Shown in pieces: positions 16,637 through 25,671 of a stretch of DNA of 64,000 bases. A model generated the notes under the pieces. That model ran no database searches and was not told where the DNA came from. It saw only the letters and a program-made list of their open reading frames with translations. The stretch's first letter is position 1, and every line of letters starts with the position of its first letter. This DNA comes from JAUVPY01 sp034412795. Lineage in GTDB: Bacteria > Chloroflexota > Anaerolineae > 4572-78 > NAK82. Both the position numbers and the translations under genes were made by a program. Where the stretch lies: NCBI GenBank assembly GCA_034412795.1, contig DAOUMD010000044.1, forward strand, positions 1 through 64,000, written 5' to 3'.

Positions 16637-16695
16637 TAATTTAGGTGCGGGAACTTATATTTTCTTGGCATTGCCTTAAACGAAATCCCAATCCT

Positions 16696-17841
16696 ATGAA
16701 AGTCCTCATGATCTCCAAGGCCTGCGTGGTGGGGGCCTATCAAAAGAAGTTAGAAGAGATAGCCCGGCACGATGGTGTCGATCTTACGGTAGTGGTCCCC
16801 CCCGAGTGGCAGGACGAGCGTGGTACGCTGCACTTGGAGCGGGTTCACACCACTGGCTACGATTTGCGCATCGAGCCCATCGCTCTTAACGGTCACTTCC
16901 ACTTGCATTACTACCCGACTCTTGGCAGAGTAATGCGTGAGGTAGGACCGGACGTGGTGCACATTGACGAGGAGCCTTACAATCTGGCCACCTTCCGGGC
17001 TACGCGGGCCGCGCGGCGCTTGGGTGCACGAACGGTGGTTTTCACCTGGCAGAATCTCCAGCGTCGCTACCCACCGCCTTTCGGATGGATGGAATCTTAT
17101 GTGCTGTCTCGCACCGACGCGTTACTGACCGGCAACGCCGAGGGAGTAGACGTGTGGCGGGCCAAAGGTTACACGGGGCCGGTGGAGGTGATCCCTCAAT
17201 TCGGTGTGGATCCCGACTTCTATCAGCCCATCACCCGTCCTTCGCGTCCCAGCAAGCCAAGCGTGTTGCTGCGCCGTAGTGCGCGCCGACCCTCGCAAAA
17301 CGAGATGGTCATCGGCTACATTGGCCGCCTGGTGCCGGAGAAGGGCATAGACATCCTCCTGGAGGCCGTCGCCCAGCTTCAGGGACCGTGGGAGTTGCGC
17401 ATCTTGGGTAGCGGACCCGAACGTGATCGACTGGAGAAGATGGCCCAGTGGTTGGGCATTTTGCCCCGCGTCGCCTTCGACCTGCCCATCCCATCTACCC
17501 AGATGCCTTATTATTACAGCGGCCTCGACGTGTTGGTGCTTCCCTCTCGCACGCGCCTCAACTGGAAGGAACAATTCGGCCGGGTACTCATCGAGGCCAT
17601 GGCCTGCCGGGTGGTGGTCGTTGGGGCGCGTTGTGGCGCGATCCCTGAGGTCATCGGCGACGCGGGTCTCACCTTCGCTGAGGGGGACCCGGCTGACCTG
17701 CGTACGCAACTTCAGAGATTGTTGGGAGATACTCAATTGCGCCTCGATCTGGCGCAAAAGGGCCACCAGCGCGTCTTGGACCAGTTCACCCAGTCGCAGA
17801 TCGCAGCCCGCACCGTGGAGATCTACAAGGGACTGGGTTGA
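16696..17841 (+). CDS. Glycosyltransferase, GT4 family
   Basis: 381 residues from the ATG at 16696 (MKVLMISK); the frame is open to 16645 but those residues have no family match. GT-B fold enzyme transferring a sugar from a nucleotide donor. The N-terminal acceptor half ends around DALLTGNAEGVDVW; the C-terminal donor half has IGYIGRLVPEKGIDILLEAV and the E-x7-E-like end EQFGRVLIEAMACRVVVVGARCGAIPEVIGD. A Pro/Ser/Arg-rich linker (TRPSRPSKPSVLLRRSARRP) joins the halves. Cytoplasmic. First of three exopolysaccharide-type genes in a row; acceptor and donor sugars cannot be read from the sequence. Confidence 0.85.
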   Translation: MKVLMISKACVVGAYQKKLEEIARHDGVDLTVVVPPEWQDERGTLHLERVHTTGYDLRIEPIALNGHFHLHYYPTLGRVMREVGPDVVHIDEEPYNLATFRATRAARRLGARTVVFTWQNLQRRYPPPFGWMESYVLSRTDALLTGNAEGVDVWRAKGYTGPVEVIPQFGVDPDFYQPITRPSRPSKPSVLLRRSARRPSQNEMVIGYIGRLVPEKGIDILLEAVAQLQGPWELRILGSGPERDRLEKMAQWLGILPRVAFDLPIPSTQMPYYYSGLDVLVLPSRTRLNWKEQFGRVLIEAMACRVVVVGARCGAIPEVIGDAGLTFAEGDPADLRTQLQRLLGDTQLRLDLAQKGHQRVLDQFTQSQIAARTVEIYKGLG

Positions 17842-17884
17842 GAACCTATTTGCAGAACGCTTCGCCTCTGTCCAACAAGTGTGG

Positions 17885-17897
17885 TATAATATTGCCG
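17885..17897 (+). promoter_or_regulatory. Extended -10 promoter giving a probably leaderless GTG
   Basis: TGGTATAAT ends at 17890 and the GTG start of the next gene follows after six bases, at the distance where transcription normally begins. There is no ribosome site. The same TATAAT-N6-start layout is seen at recF. Confidence 0.5.
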
Positions 17898-19066
17898 TGG
17901 ACGCACAAGCCCCATCTTTGACGCACATTGGCCTCAACGCTCACCTGCTCTCTCTCAGCCGTAATTACAGAGGGGCAGGCATCAATTCATATATCTACCA
18001 TTTGTTAAAGAACCTGGGTCAGATTGACACCGATTATCGCTTCAGTGTCTTCCTGGGTGACCGTCGCTTCGAGGATGAGCGACTTAGGCTCCATTATAGC
18101 CGGTGGCCGACGCGCACGCCAGCGATGCGCATCTTGTGGGAGCAACTGGCGCAACCCATGGTGCTGCATCAAAGGGGGGTTGACCTTTTGCACGCCTTGG
18201 CCTTCACTGGTCCCCTGGTGACGCCCTGTCCCTTTGTGGTAACCATCTACGATCTGAGCTTTTACCATTACCCGGAGGCATTCCGACCCTGGAACCGCTG
18301 GTATTTGAGCCTCTTCACCGCACTTTCGGCCCGTCGCGCGCGGCGGGTCATTGCTATCTCTGAGAACACCAAGCGCGATGTGGTGAAGATGTTAGGCGTG
18401 TCCCCTGACCGGGTAGATGTGGCCTACTGCGGAGTAGATAAGGATTTCCGTCCCCTAGCGGCGGCTGAGGTGGCTCAATTTCGGCGAGAGCGTGCTTTGC
18501 CCGATCGTTTTATTCTGTTCCTGGGCACGCTCGAGCCTCGCAAGAATGTACAGAAGCTAGTTCAGGCCTATGGTCAGTGGCGGGTGGCGGAACCCGATCT
18601 TCCCAAACTCGTGGTGGCTGGAGGCAAGGGCTGGTATTACGACCAGATTTTCGCTGAAGTAGAACACCTGGGTTTGACTGGTGATGTCATTTTTCCCGGC
18701 TACGTGGTGCAGCAGGAGCTACCATTGTGGTATAATGCCGCTGATCTTTTTGTCTATCCATCGCGCTACGAAGGCTTCGGCCTGCCGGTGCTGGAGGCGA
18801 TGGCTTGTGGCACCCCAGTCGTCACCACCCACGTTGCCTCGTTGCCCGAAGTGGCAGGCGACGCTGCTCTGTTGGTGCCGCCCGACGATGAGTCACAACT
18901 GCTTGAGGCCATGCGCCGTGCGTTGAGCAATGCTTCGCTGCGTCAAGAGATGGTGACCAAGGGGTTGGCTCACGCTGCCGATTTTACCTGGGCACGTACC
19001 GCCCTGCAGACCCTGGACACCTATGGCCGGGCGCTGGGCAAAGAAAGGGTTGTGGGCAAGGAGTAG
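17897..19066 (+). CDS. Glycosyltransferase, GT4 family (mannosyltransferase-like)
   Basis: 389 residues from the GTG at 17897; the open frame reaches back to 17423 but that part is the out-of-frame shadow of the upstream glycosyltransferase. Seen: IGLNAHLLS...GAGINSYIYHLLKNL (glycine-rich acceptor loop), the PFVVTIYDLSFYHYPE motif common in GT4 mannosyl/rhamnosyl transferases, FLGTLEPRKNVQKLVQAY at the start of the donor domain, and YEGFGLPVLEAMACGTPVVTTHVASLPEVAGDAA with the catalytic E-x7-E. Cytoplasmic, acting on a lipid-linked acceptor in polysaccharide assembly (family inference). 55 bases after the first transferase. Confidence 0.87.
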   Translation: MDAQAPSLTHIGLNAHLLSLSRNYRGAGINSYIYHLLKNLGQIDTDYRFSVFLGDRRFEDERLRLHYSRWPTRTPAMRILWEQLAQPMVLHQRGVDLLHALAFTGPLVTPCPFVVTIYDLSFYHYPEAFRPWNRWYLSLFTALSARRARRVIAISENTKRDVVKMLGVSPDRVDVAYCGVDKDFRPLAAAEVAQFRRERALPDRFILFLGTLEPRKNVQKLVQAYGQWRVAEPDLPKLVVAGGKGWYYDQIFAEVEHLGLTGDVIFPGYVVQQELPLWYNAADLFVYPSRYEGFGLPVLEAMACGTPVVTTHVASLPEVAGDAALLVPPDDESQLLEAMRRALSNASLRQEMVTKGLAHAADFTWARTALQTLDTYGRALGKERVVGKE

Positions 19067-19100
19067 CGAGCCCTTTGCTTGCTCTTTAGGAGATACTCCT

Positions 19101-20582
19101 GTGGTAGAATCAGGATCAACTCTGGCTTCCGTTAAAAGAAGAAACAGGCTGTTGGCGAGCATCAAGCGTCGCTGGGTGCTAATTGCCGGTTTGGTGATCA
19201 CTGATGCTCTCCTCATCAATATTGCCTTTGCCATCGCCTATTACATTCGCTACGATCTTCAATGGCTACGCGCCGTTGACCCTGCCTATGTCGTTCCTTT
19301 TTCCGTTTACATCCCCTTTGCCCTGATCCTCACCTTCGTGCTCATCCTGGCCTACCGGCGGCAAGGTCTCTACAACCTGCGTCAGGGAGTATCTTGGTTC
19401 GACGAACTGACTGCCATCGTCAACGGCAGCACGACCGGGATTGTGATCATGGTCGTGTTGGTCTTCATCTCGCGACCTACCTTCTACTCTCGTCTTATTT
19501 TCTTCTACGCTGGGGCGCTGATTGTCGTGCTGCTGAGTCTCAGCCGGCTCGTCAAAAACATTTGGCTGAAACACTTGCGTCGCCGGGGTATTGGCGTGGC
19601 TCGGGCCGTTATCGTCGGCGCGGGCGAGGTAGGACGCACCGTAATGCGCACTATGGTCGCGCATCCTGACTTGGGTTACGAGATTGTCGGCTTTGTAGAT
19701 GACGACCCGGCCAAGGGTACCACCGACATCGGCCGATTTAAAGGACTGGGCAGCCTGGATAGCTTGGCTATCTTGGTTCAAGACGAAGCCATCGATGAGG
19801 TCATCATCACCTTACCTTGGCAGTACCACCGCAAGATCATGGCCATCATGGCTCAATGTGAGCGGGAGAACGTCCGGGCACGTATCGTGCCTGATCTGTT
19901 CCAGATGACTCTCAGCCGTATGTCTATCAACGAGATGGCAGGCATTCCGCTGATTGGGGTCAAGCAGGTACGCGTCAGCTCTCTTACTCGTTTCCTAAAA
20001 AGAGCAATCGATGTCGCTTTTTCGCTGACTGTCCTGATATTTACTGCGCCGCTGATGGCACTCATTGCCCTGGCTATCAAGATGGATTCTCCAGGGCCGA
20101 TACTCTTTCGCCAGGATCGGGTGGGCCAGGGTGGAAGACCTTTCATCCTGTATAAATTCCGCTCAATGACGATCGGTGCTGAGAATCAAAAAGACCTCCT
20201 GCGCGATCTGAACGAAGCCGATGGTCCGATTTTTAAGATGAAGGATGATCCGCGCGTCACGCGCGTGGGGCGCTGGCTGCGACGCTTCAGCTTGGATGAG
20301 CTGTCCCAGTGCTATAATGTACTGCGCGGCGACATGAGCATCATCGGGCCACGACCTCCCCTGCCGGAGGAGGTCGCCGAATACCAGCCCTGGCATATGC
20401 GCCGCCTGGACATCGCGCCCGGCATCACCGGCTTGTGGCAAGTCAGTGGACGCAGCGAACTCCCCTTTGACGAGATGGCGCTCCTGGATATCTATTACGT
20501 TGAGCATTGGAACCCGACCCTTGATTTGAAGATTCTCCTGCGTACCATCCCTACCATCCTCTTCGGCGATGGCGCGTACTAA
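19101..20582 (+). CDS. Polyprenyl-phosphate sugar-1-phosphate transferase (WbaP/WcaJ-like)
   Basis: 493 residues from a GTG at 19101, chosen for TAGGAG eight bases upstream; the frame is open to 19023, inside the previous gene. N-terminal half: four to five membrane helices (about 20-160), then a CoA-binding-like Rossmann fold (ARAVIVGAGEVGRTVMRTM). C-terminal half: the bacterial sugar transferase domain beginning KRAIDVAFSLTVLIFTAPLM, with FRQDRVGQGGRPFILYKFRSM, SLDELSQCYNVLRGDMSIIGPRP and PGITGLWQVSGRS. It loads the first sugar phosphate onto undecaprenyl phosphate at the inner face of the membrane, starting an exopolysaccharide repeat unit. It completes a GT-GT-priming-transferase cluster. 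Confidence 0.92.
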   Translation: MVESGSTLASVKRRNRLLASIKRRWVLIAGLVITDALLINIAFAIAYYIRYDLQWLRAVDPAYVVPFSVYIPFALILTFVLILAYRRQGLYNLRQGVSWFDELTAIVNGSTTGIVIMVVLVFISRPTFYSRLIFFYAGALIVVLLSLSRLVKNIWLKHLRRRGIGVARAVIVGAGEVGRTVMRTMVAHPDLGYEIVGFVDDDPAKGTTDIGRFKGLGSLDSLAILVQDEAIDEVIITLPWQYHRKIMAIMAQCERENVRARIVPDLFQMTLSRMSINEMAGIPLIGVKQVRVSSLTRFLKRAIDVAFSLTVLIFTAPLMALIALAIKMDSPGPILFRQDRVGQGGRPFILYKFRSMTIGAENQKDLLRDLNEADGPIFKMKDDPRVTRVGRWLRRFSLDELSQCYNVLRGDMSIIGPRPPLPEEVAEYQPWHMRRLDIAPGITGLWQVSGRSELPFDEMALLDIYYVEHWNPTLDLKILLRTIPTILFGDGAY

Positions 20583-20584
20583 TC

Positions 20585-20700
20585 ACAAATGACAAGTGCC
20601 AAATATCAAATATCAAATATCAAATATCAAATTTCCCAATATCAAGCTCTAATTTTCGAATTTGCCATTTGATATTTGCCATTTGTCATTTGATATTTGA
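20585..20700. repeat. Short tandem-word repeat (CAAATAT) folding as an inverted repeat
   Basis: A left half with five copies of the 7-mer word AAATATC and a right half with ATTTGATATTTG and TTTGCCATTTG words form an imperfect hairpin. AT-rich island filling the gap between the sugar transferase and the M20 hydrolase. Confidence 0.7.
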
Positions 20701-20714
20701 TCTGCGAGGATCTC

Positions 20715-21902
20715 ATGTTTAGATTTACCCCACAAGACCAACAAGCCTTAACATCTTTCCTGCAAGACCTGGTGCGTATCCCCAGTTTCTCGTGCCGGGA
20801 AAAGGGTGTCGCCGAACGCCTGGAGGCCGAGATGCGCGCTGTCGGCTTTGATGAGGTGTGGACCGATCGCATTGGCAACATAGTGGGCCGCATCGGGCCG
20901 GGAACTGGCCCTCGCTTGCTGTACAACGGGCATATGGACACCGTCGGCGTAGGTGATCCAGGGGCCTGGACTCACGATCCTTTCGGCGCCGAGATTGATG
21001 ATGGCCTCCTTTACGGGCGTGGCGCGACCGATATGAAGGGACCGCTGGCCAGCTTGGTCTATGGTGCTAAGGCACTAAAGGACAGCGGCGTCAGATTGGC
21101 TGGCGACCTATACGTGGTTGGCGTGGTGCAAGAGGAGCCGTGTGAAGGGTACGCCATGCGTGTGCTCGTCGAAGAGGAGGGACTGCGGCCTGATTGGGTG
21201 GTGCTGGCCGAACCGAGCAACTTGCGAGTGACCCGAGGACACCGCGGGCGGATGGAAATGCACGTCACCGTGCGGGGCCGCTCAGCTCACGCTTCAATGC
21301 CTCATTTGGGTGAGAACGCGATTTACGGCGCGGCGCGCATCATTTTTTCATTAGAGTTGCTGGCCGACATGTTGGCCGAGGATCCCTTCCTGGGCAAGGG
21401 GACGTTGGCTGTCACTCGTATTGAGAATACTGCCGGTAGCAAAAACGTCATCCCCGATAGTTGCACCTTTGTCATCGACCGGCGACTGACGCTGGGCGAA
21501 ACCGAGGCCAAGGCCCTGGCCGAGGTCGAGGGAGTCATCGTGCGTGAAAACGTGCGCGCCGAGGTCTCTCTGGCCGAGTTTGACTATACCAGCTACATCG
21601 GCTATCGCTGCCGTGACGTGGAGCACTACCCGGCCTGGGTGGTGTCCGAGAACCACGTTCTGGTGCAGGCGACCGCTCGCGCAGTGCGGGCGGTGACTGG
21701 CGAGCGCCCTCCCATCGGCAAGTGGGATTTTTCCACTGACGGCGTCTACACCATGGGCGTCGCCGGCATCCCCACCGTGGGGTTGGGTCCCGGTGACGAA
21801 GCCCAGGCTCACACCGCCGACGAGTGCATTCGTCTGTCCGACTGCTACACCGCCGCCCGGATCTACGCCCAACTAGCCGTCGAATTGCTGGGCCAGGGTT
21901 GA
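20715..21902 (+). CDS. M20-family amidohydrolase (ArgE/DapE/YgeY type)
   Basis: 395 residues from the ATG at 20715, with GCGAGGA four bases upstream. Zn-dependent hydrolase of N-acyl amino acids or small peptides. Seen: NGHMDTVGVGD (first metal His and catalytic Asp), YGRGATDMKGPLASLVYG (bridging Asp), VVQEEPCEGYA (catalytic Glu and metal Glu), EPSNLRVTRGHRGRMEMHVTVRGRSAHASMP (dimerisation-domain His) and the late His in EAQAHTADECIRL. The EEPCEGYAMRVL and EPSNLRVTRGHRGRMEM stretches look closest to the YgeY group linked to selenium metabolism in some bacteria, but no selenium genes are nearby. Substrate undetermined. Confidence 0.87.
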   Translation: MFRFTPQDQQALTSFLQDLVRIPSFSCREKGVAERLEAEMRAVGFDEVWTDRIGNIVGRIGPGTGPRLLYNGHMDTVGVGDPGAWTHDPFGAEIDDGLLYGRGATDMKGPLASLVYGAKALKDSGVRLAGDLYVVGVVQEEPCEGYAMRVLVEEEGLRPDWVVLAEPSNLRVTRGHRGRMEMHVTVRGRSAHASMPHLGENAIYGAARIIFSLELLADMLAEDPFLGKGTLAVTRIENTAGSKNVIPDSCTFVIDRRLTLGETEAKALAEVEGVIVRENVRAEVSLAEFDYTSYIGYRCRDVEHYPAWVVSENHVLVQATARAVRAVTGERPPIGKWDFSTDGVYTMGVAGIPTVGLGPGDEAQAHTADECIRLSDCYTAARIYAQLAVELLGQG

Positions 21903-21974
21903 TAGGCTCTTGTTCATTCGGGGTAAATTGATTGAACCGCTGCTACCCAAACGGTAGCAACAGGAGTGAGATCA

Positions 21975-22826
21975 ATGGCACGCTTGGGAGCACACATGTC
22001 GGTTAGCGGCGGGGTTGATACGGCTTTTGACCGGGGCGAGCAAGTCGGCTGCGATGCTATACAAATCTTCACCAAGAACAGTAACCAGTGGCGGGCGGCG
22101 CCACTGAAAGAGGAGAACGTCGAACGCTATCATCGCCGACAGGCCGAGACAGGCATCACGCCTGTGGTCGCCCACGCTTCGTACTTGCTCAACCTGGCCA
22201 CACCCGACGATGGGCTGTGGCACCGATCCATCGAAGCCATGCTGGTCGAGATGGAACGTTGTGACATATTGTCTATTCCCTACCTGGTCGTCCACCCCGG
22301 CTCGCACATGGGATCAGGTGAGGACTCCGGTATTGCACGCATCGCCAAGGCGCTGAACGTCGCCTACGATCGCCTGCCCGACGCCCGGGTAAAGATCACC
22401 CTGGAGACCACGGCCGGCCAGGGCACCAACTTGGGCTACCGTTTTGAACAGTTGGCTGCCATGATCGCTGCGACCGAGGTGGAGGAGCGTCTGGCCGTAT
22501 GTTACGACACCTGTCACACCCTGGCGGCCGGCTACGACTTCCGCACCCCCGAAGGCTACGCCGAAGTATTCACACAATTTGACGAGATTATCGGTCTGGA
22601 GCGCCTGGCGGTCTTCCATTTCAACGACTCCAAACAAGGTCTGGGCAGCCGCCGCGACCGGCACGCACACATCGGCGAGGGATCGGTGGGCCTGGATGGT
22701 TTTCGCCCCATTCTAAACGATCCCCGCTTCGAAGACACCCCCATGTTGTTGGAGACACCCAAGTCAAAGGATATGCACGAGGACATTGAGAATCTGGCGC
22801 GGCTGCGGGCGCTGATCGACGCATAG
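21975..22826 (+). CDS. nfo: Deoxyribonuclease IV (AP endonuclease)
   Basis: 283 residues from the ATG at 21975 after CAGGAG. Endonuclease IV family TIM barrel that cuts DNA 5' of abasic sites in base-excision repair with three zinc ions. Seen: MARLGAHMSVSGGVDTAFDRG, QIFTKNSNQWRA, VVHPGSHMGSGEDSGI, TLETTAGQGTNLGYRFEQLA, VCYDTCHTLAAGYDFRT, FHFNDSKQGLGSRRDRHAHIGEGSVG and MLLETPK, which together hold the conserved His, Glu and Asp metal ligands. Length matches the family. Confidence 0.96.
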   Translation: MARLGAHMSVSGGVDTAFDRGEQVGCDAIQIFTKNSNQWRAAPLKEENVERYHRRQAETGITPVVAHASYLLNLATPDDGLWHRSIEAMLVEMERCDILSIPYLVVHPGSHMGSGEDSGIARIAKALNVAYDRLPDARVKITLETTAGQGTNLGYRFEQLAAMIAATEVEERLAVCYDTCHTLAAGYDFRTPEGYAEVFTQFDEIIGLERLAVFHFNDSKQGLGSRRDRHAHIGEGSVGLDGFRPILNDPRFEDTPMLLETPKSKDMHEDIENLARLRALIDA

Positions 22827-22946
22827 AAGAAAAAGACGTTCCACATAGGAGCGCCTTTTGAAAAGCAACGACCTATCTCATCGCTGGATGGTTACATTGT
22901 AACTGCTTCCAAGAATGTTGAGACTGCCCTTATAATCAGGGTGCAG

Positions 22947-23588
22947 TTACATCTTTTCCTCGTAGACCCTCAGCATAGCCAACATGACCTCGTCAATGAA
23001 GACGTTGATCTGCTGGTAGGTGCTGATCAGGTCGATGCTGACTTTTTGGCCCATCGTCTCCGACATCTGGATGACGCCGTCCGTCAAGAAGTCGTGGAAG
23101 TACAGGAAGGCGCAGACCGCCTCAGTGAGAGTCAGTTTGCTGACCAAAGAATGCTCACCGTATGAGCGGCCTAGCTCTCGGGCCTCTTCCATAATTTCCT
23201 GGCGCTCGGAAGGTTGTGACAGGTATTGCATCACCATTGATAGCAATTTGCGGCCCAACTCCCGATGTTCGGCTTTGTCTGTCTCGTCGAAGCGCTGATA
23301 CCAGCTCTGTTCACTTAGCTTGCCCCCGCTCACTTCAAGGCGGGTGCGGCCCAGCGCGCTTTGCACCAATAGCTGGACGCCCGATGGCTGCAGCGGTTCC
23401 GGCTCAAGTAAAGCCCGCACGTCGCTTTCGGCGAATCGGCGGTGCCCTCCCGGTGTGCGTACTGTGGGAATTTTGCCCGAGTCAGCCCACTGGCGCAAGG
23501 TGGATGGATGCACACCAAGCATCTTACTTGCCTCTTGCAGAGAGAGCCATTTCACATTAGGTGGAAGCCCCAGATCTTTACTTGACAT
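22947..23588 (-). CDS. MerR/excisionase-type HTH regulator with C-terminal sensor-like domain
   Basis: 213 residues from the ATG at 23588, preceded by AGAGG; the frame extends to a TTG at 23705, but that codon overlaps the -10 of the promoter mapped at 23697-23725. Residues about 12-65 form a MerR-like winged HTH: KWLSLQEASKMLGVHPSTLRQWADSGKIPTVRTPGGHRRF. The C-terminal 110 residues (SEQSWYQRFDETDKAEHRELGRKLLSMVMQYL to FLYFHDFLTDGVIQMSETMG) are all-helical and recall the helical N-terminal sensor domains of RsbR-type proteins. Likely a DNA-binding regulator with a ligand or redox input. Targets unknown. Confidence 0.8.
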   Translation of the reverse strand: MSSKDLGLPPNVKWLSLQEASKMLGVHPSTLRQWADSGKIPTVRTPGGHRRFAESDVRALLEPEPLQPSGVQLLVQSALGRTRLEVSGGKLSEQSWYQRFDETDKAEHRELGRKLLSMVMQYLSQPSERQEIMEEARELGRSYGEHSLVSKLTLTEAVCAFLYFHDFLTDGVIQMSETMGQKVSIDLISTYQQINVFIDEVMLAMLRVYEEKM

Positions 23589-23696
23589 AAGCATACCTCT
23601 GTAAGTCTTCTGTAAGTCTATTGCATCTTGCCGGGATGTAGCTCTGACAGGATGCGTTACGAGAACTTCACGTCCAACTTCCTGCGTACTATAGGA

Positions 23697-23725
23697 ATTA
23701 TACAATAAATTGCATACATTTGCAA
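23697..23725 (-). promoter_or_regulatory. Near-consensus promoter of the HTH regulator
   Basis: On the minus strand TTGCAA (23725-23720) and TATAAT (23702-23697) are separated by exactly 17 bases. Predicted start near 23690 gives a leader of about 100 bases before the ATG at 23588. Confidence 0.7.
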
Positions 23726-23767
23726 CAGGCCAATGGTAACAGGGTATAATTCACTTCTGGGGCGAAC

Positions 23768-24322
23768 TCAATCTGGTATCAGGGCTTTTAACGCAGTCTC
23801 GTATGCCTGGTATGCCCGTTGCCCAAAGAGCACAAAGCGAACCAGCGTGATCTCTGGGTGCTGGCGTAAGTAGTTGATGACTGTAGCCAGAGCGATGGGT
23901 GCAGATTCTTCCATAGGATACCCGTAGGCGCCAGTGCTGATGGCCGGGAAGGCCACGCTGGAGATGCCGCGCTCCGAGGCGAGTTGCAGCGCGTGCTGGT
24001 GGACACTGGCCAACTGTCCAGCATCGCGAGCCGAGCCGCTGTAAATTGGACCCACCCCGTGGATGACGTATTTTGCTTTCAGTCGATAGCCTCGCGTAAG
24101 ACGTGCCTCACCCACCGGACACCCACCCAGCGTCCGGCACTCGGCCAGTAGCTCCGGCCCGGCTGCGCGGCGAATCGCTCCGTCAACGCCACCGCCGCCC
24201 AATAAGCTGGAATTGGCCGCATTCACAATTGCTTCAGTATCTTGTTGTGTGATGTCCCCTTCCACTAGCTCCAGCACCGAGTCGTGGATGTGGACTTCTG
24301 CCCAATCTGAGCCTACAGACAT
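23768..24322 (-). CDS. Macrodomain protein (O-acetyl-ADP-ribose deacetylase-like)
   Basis: 184 residues, one macrodomain. Seen: ELVEGDITQQDTEAIVNAAN, SSLLGGGGVDGAIRRAAGPEL (ADP-ribose binding loop), CPVGEARLTRGYRLKAKYVIHGVGP and ISTGAYGYPMEESAPIAL (second phosphate loop). The family removes ADP-ribose adducts or hydrolyses O-acetyl-ADP-ribose. Length and the N-A-A-N/GGGGVDGAI pattern place it with the YmdB-like group. Divergent from recF with 35 bases between the two starts, so their promoters share the gap. Confidence 0.92.
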   Translation of the reverse strand: MSVGSDWAEVHIHDSVLELVEGDITQQDTEAIVNAANSSLLGGGGVDGAIRRAAGPELLAECRTLGGCPVGEARLTRGYRLKAKYVIHGVGPIYSGSARDAGQLASVHQHALQLASERGISSVAFPAISTGAYGYPMEESAPIALATVINYLRQHPEITLVRFVLFGQRAYQAYETALKALIPD

Positions 24323-24323
24323 T

Positions 24324-24358
24324 TTGTAGCCCCCTTCCCTCGTGTTATAATCGTGTCA
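24324..24358 (+). promoter_or_regulatory. Promoter of recF with probable leaderless start
   Basis: TTGTAG, 16 bases, TATAAT (24346-24351), then six bases to the ATG at 24358. There is no ribosome site, so the message probably begins at or next to the start codon. Confidence 0.5.
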
Positions 24359-25593
24359 TGGTTCTCACTCAACTCGCTCTGATCAACTTCCGCAGCTACG
24401 TCCGGCTGGCGCTTGATCTGCCGCCGGGTCTTGTTTTGCTGCGAAGCGACAACGCGCAGGGCAAGACCAACCTGCTGGAAGCGATCTATTACCTGGCTAC
24501 TACCCGATCCACCTTCGCCCGGGCCGAGCGTCAGCTTATCAACTGGGAGGCTATGGAGCGAGACCCCTTCCCTTTTGCCCGACTCGAAGGGCATATTATC
24601 CGCAACAGCAATATTTTTCAGATTGACATCACCCTTTTGCCCGGCGAGAAAGGAACCGTCCGCAAAGAGATGCGGCTCAACGGTGTCAAAAAGCGAGCTA
24701 TGGACGTGGTTGGCCAGCTCAACGCGGTTATTTTCCTGCCAGAAGATATCGAACTGGTGACTGGCTCACCCAGTATCCGTCGTCGCTACCTGGATGGCAC
24801 TCTATGCCAGATCGACCATACTTACTGTCGTGCTCTTGCCCAATACAACAAGGTATTATCTCAGCGTAATGCGCTGCTCAAGCAACTGGCTGAGCGAGTT
24901 GGGGGCCAGGTTTCACCTGGTTGGGACGATGACCAGCTCCTTTTCTGGGACGACCAATTGTCAGAACAGGGCGCGACCCTGATCGTGACTCGGCAAGAGG
25001 CGATTACCAAACTGGACCAGCTCGGCCACGACCGGTATCGACTGCTCACCGGGCAGCCGGAGGTATTTCGTTTGCACTACGCCCCCAGCTTCGATCCTCA
25101 ACATCGCCCTTTGCTCGACTATCAGCGCCCGCTGTCCCTTGAGGAACTATTACCGTCGGCCCAGACACAACTATCGCCGCCGGAAGTTGCCGAGGCATTC
25201 AAGTCCCACCTGCGCCAGGCCCGCCGCGAAGAGATTGCGCGGGGCGTGACCGTCGTTGGGCCTCATCGCGACGACTTGCATTTTACCGTTGAGGGCGTGG
25301 ACATGACACTCTATGGCTCACGTGGCCAGCAGCGCACCACCGCCTTGGCACTGAAGCTGGCAGAAGTCGATCTGATGCACCAGGCAACTGGAGAAACGCC
25401 TCTTCTCCTCCTGGATGACGTGATGAGCGAGTTAGATGCCAGTCGCCGTGCCCGGGTGATGGGCATGGTCGATGGTGTCGAACAGGCAATCCTCACCACC
25501 ACCGATTGGACCGATTTCACGGACGAGTTCCTTGCCCAAGCCCATCTGCTGCAGATAACATCCGGTGAGATAGAGGTGGTAGCGCTGCGTTAA
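24358..25593 (+). CDS. recF: RecF, DNA repair ATPase
   Basis: 411 residues, SMC-like ABC ATPase that loads RecA at gaps with RecO and RecR. Seen: LTQLALINFRSY at the N-terminus, Walker A NAQGKTNLLEAIYYL (the RecF-typical Asn-Ala-Gln before GKT), VIFLPEDIELVTGSPSIRRRYLD, signature-region GSRGQQRTTALALKLAEVDL, Walker B LLLDDVMSELDASRR, and TTDWTDF as the switch region. Full length for the family. It stands alone here, not with dnaA/dnaN/gyrB as in many bacteria. Confidence 0.96.
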   Translation: MVLTQLALINFRSYVRLALDLPPGLVLLRSDNAQGKTNLLEAIYYLATTRSTFARAERQLINWEAMERDPFPFARLEGHIIRNSNIFQIDITLLPGEKGTVRKEMRLNGVKKRAMDVVGQLNAVIFLPEDIELVTGSPSIRRRYLDGTLCQIDHTYCRALAQYNKVLSQRNALLKQLAERVGGQVSPGWDDDQLLFWDDQLSEQGATLIVTRQEAITKLDQLGHDRYRLLTGQPEVFRLHYAPSFDPQHRPLLDYQRPLSLEELLPSAQTQLSPPEVAEAFKSHLRQARREEIARGVTVVGPHRDDLHFTVEGVDMTLYGSRGQQRTTALALKLAEVDLMHQATGETPLLLLDDVMSELDASRRARVMGMVDGVEQAILTTTDWTDFTDEFLAQAHLLQITSGEIEVVALR

Positions 25594-25671
25594 GTCGTGG
25601 TGGTGACCTTCGCCTGCGTGTAGTGCAGGTGGATTTGAAGTACGCTAAAAGTCACCCAATTTTGGTTTCCC

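Noticed and set aside
17423..17896. N-terminal extension of the second glycosyltransferase
   Set aside because: It lies in another frame over the first glycosyltransferase and has no family similarity; the GTG at 17897 starts the conserved domain.
18721..18736. TATAAT inside the second glycosyltransferase gene
   Set aside because: Encodes conserved LWYNAADLF residues of the GT4 donor domain; there is no downstream start nearby.
20585..20700. Possible CRISPR-like array
   Set aside because: The words are 7-12 bases with no spacers of uniform length; it folds as one imperfect hairpin and no cas genes are present.
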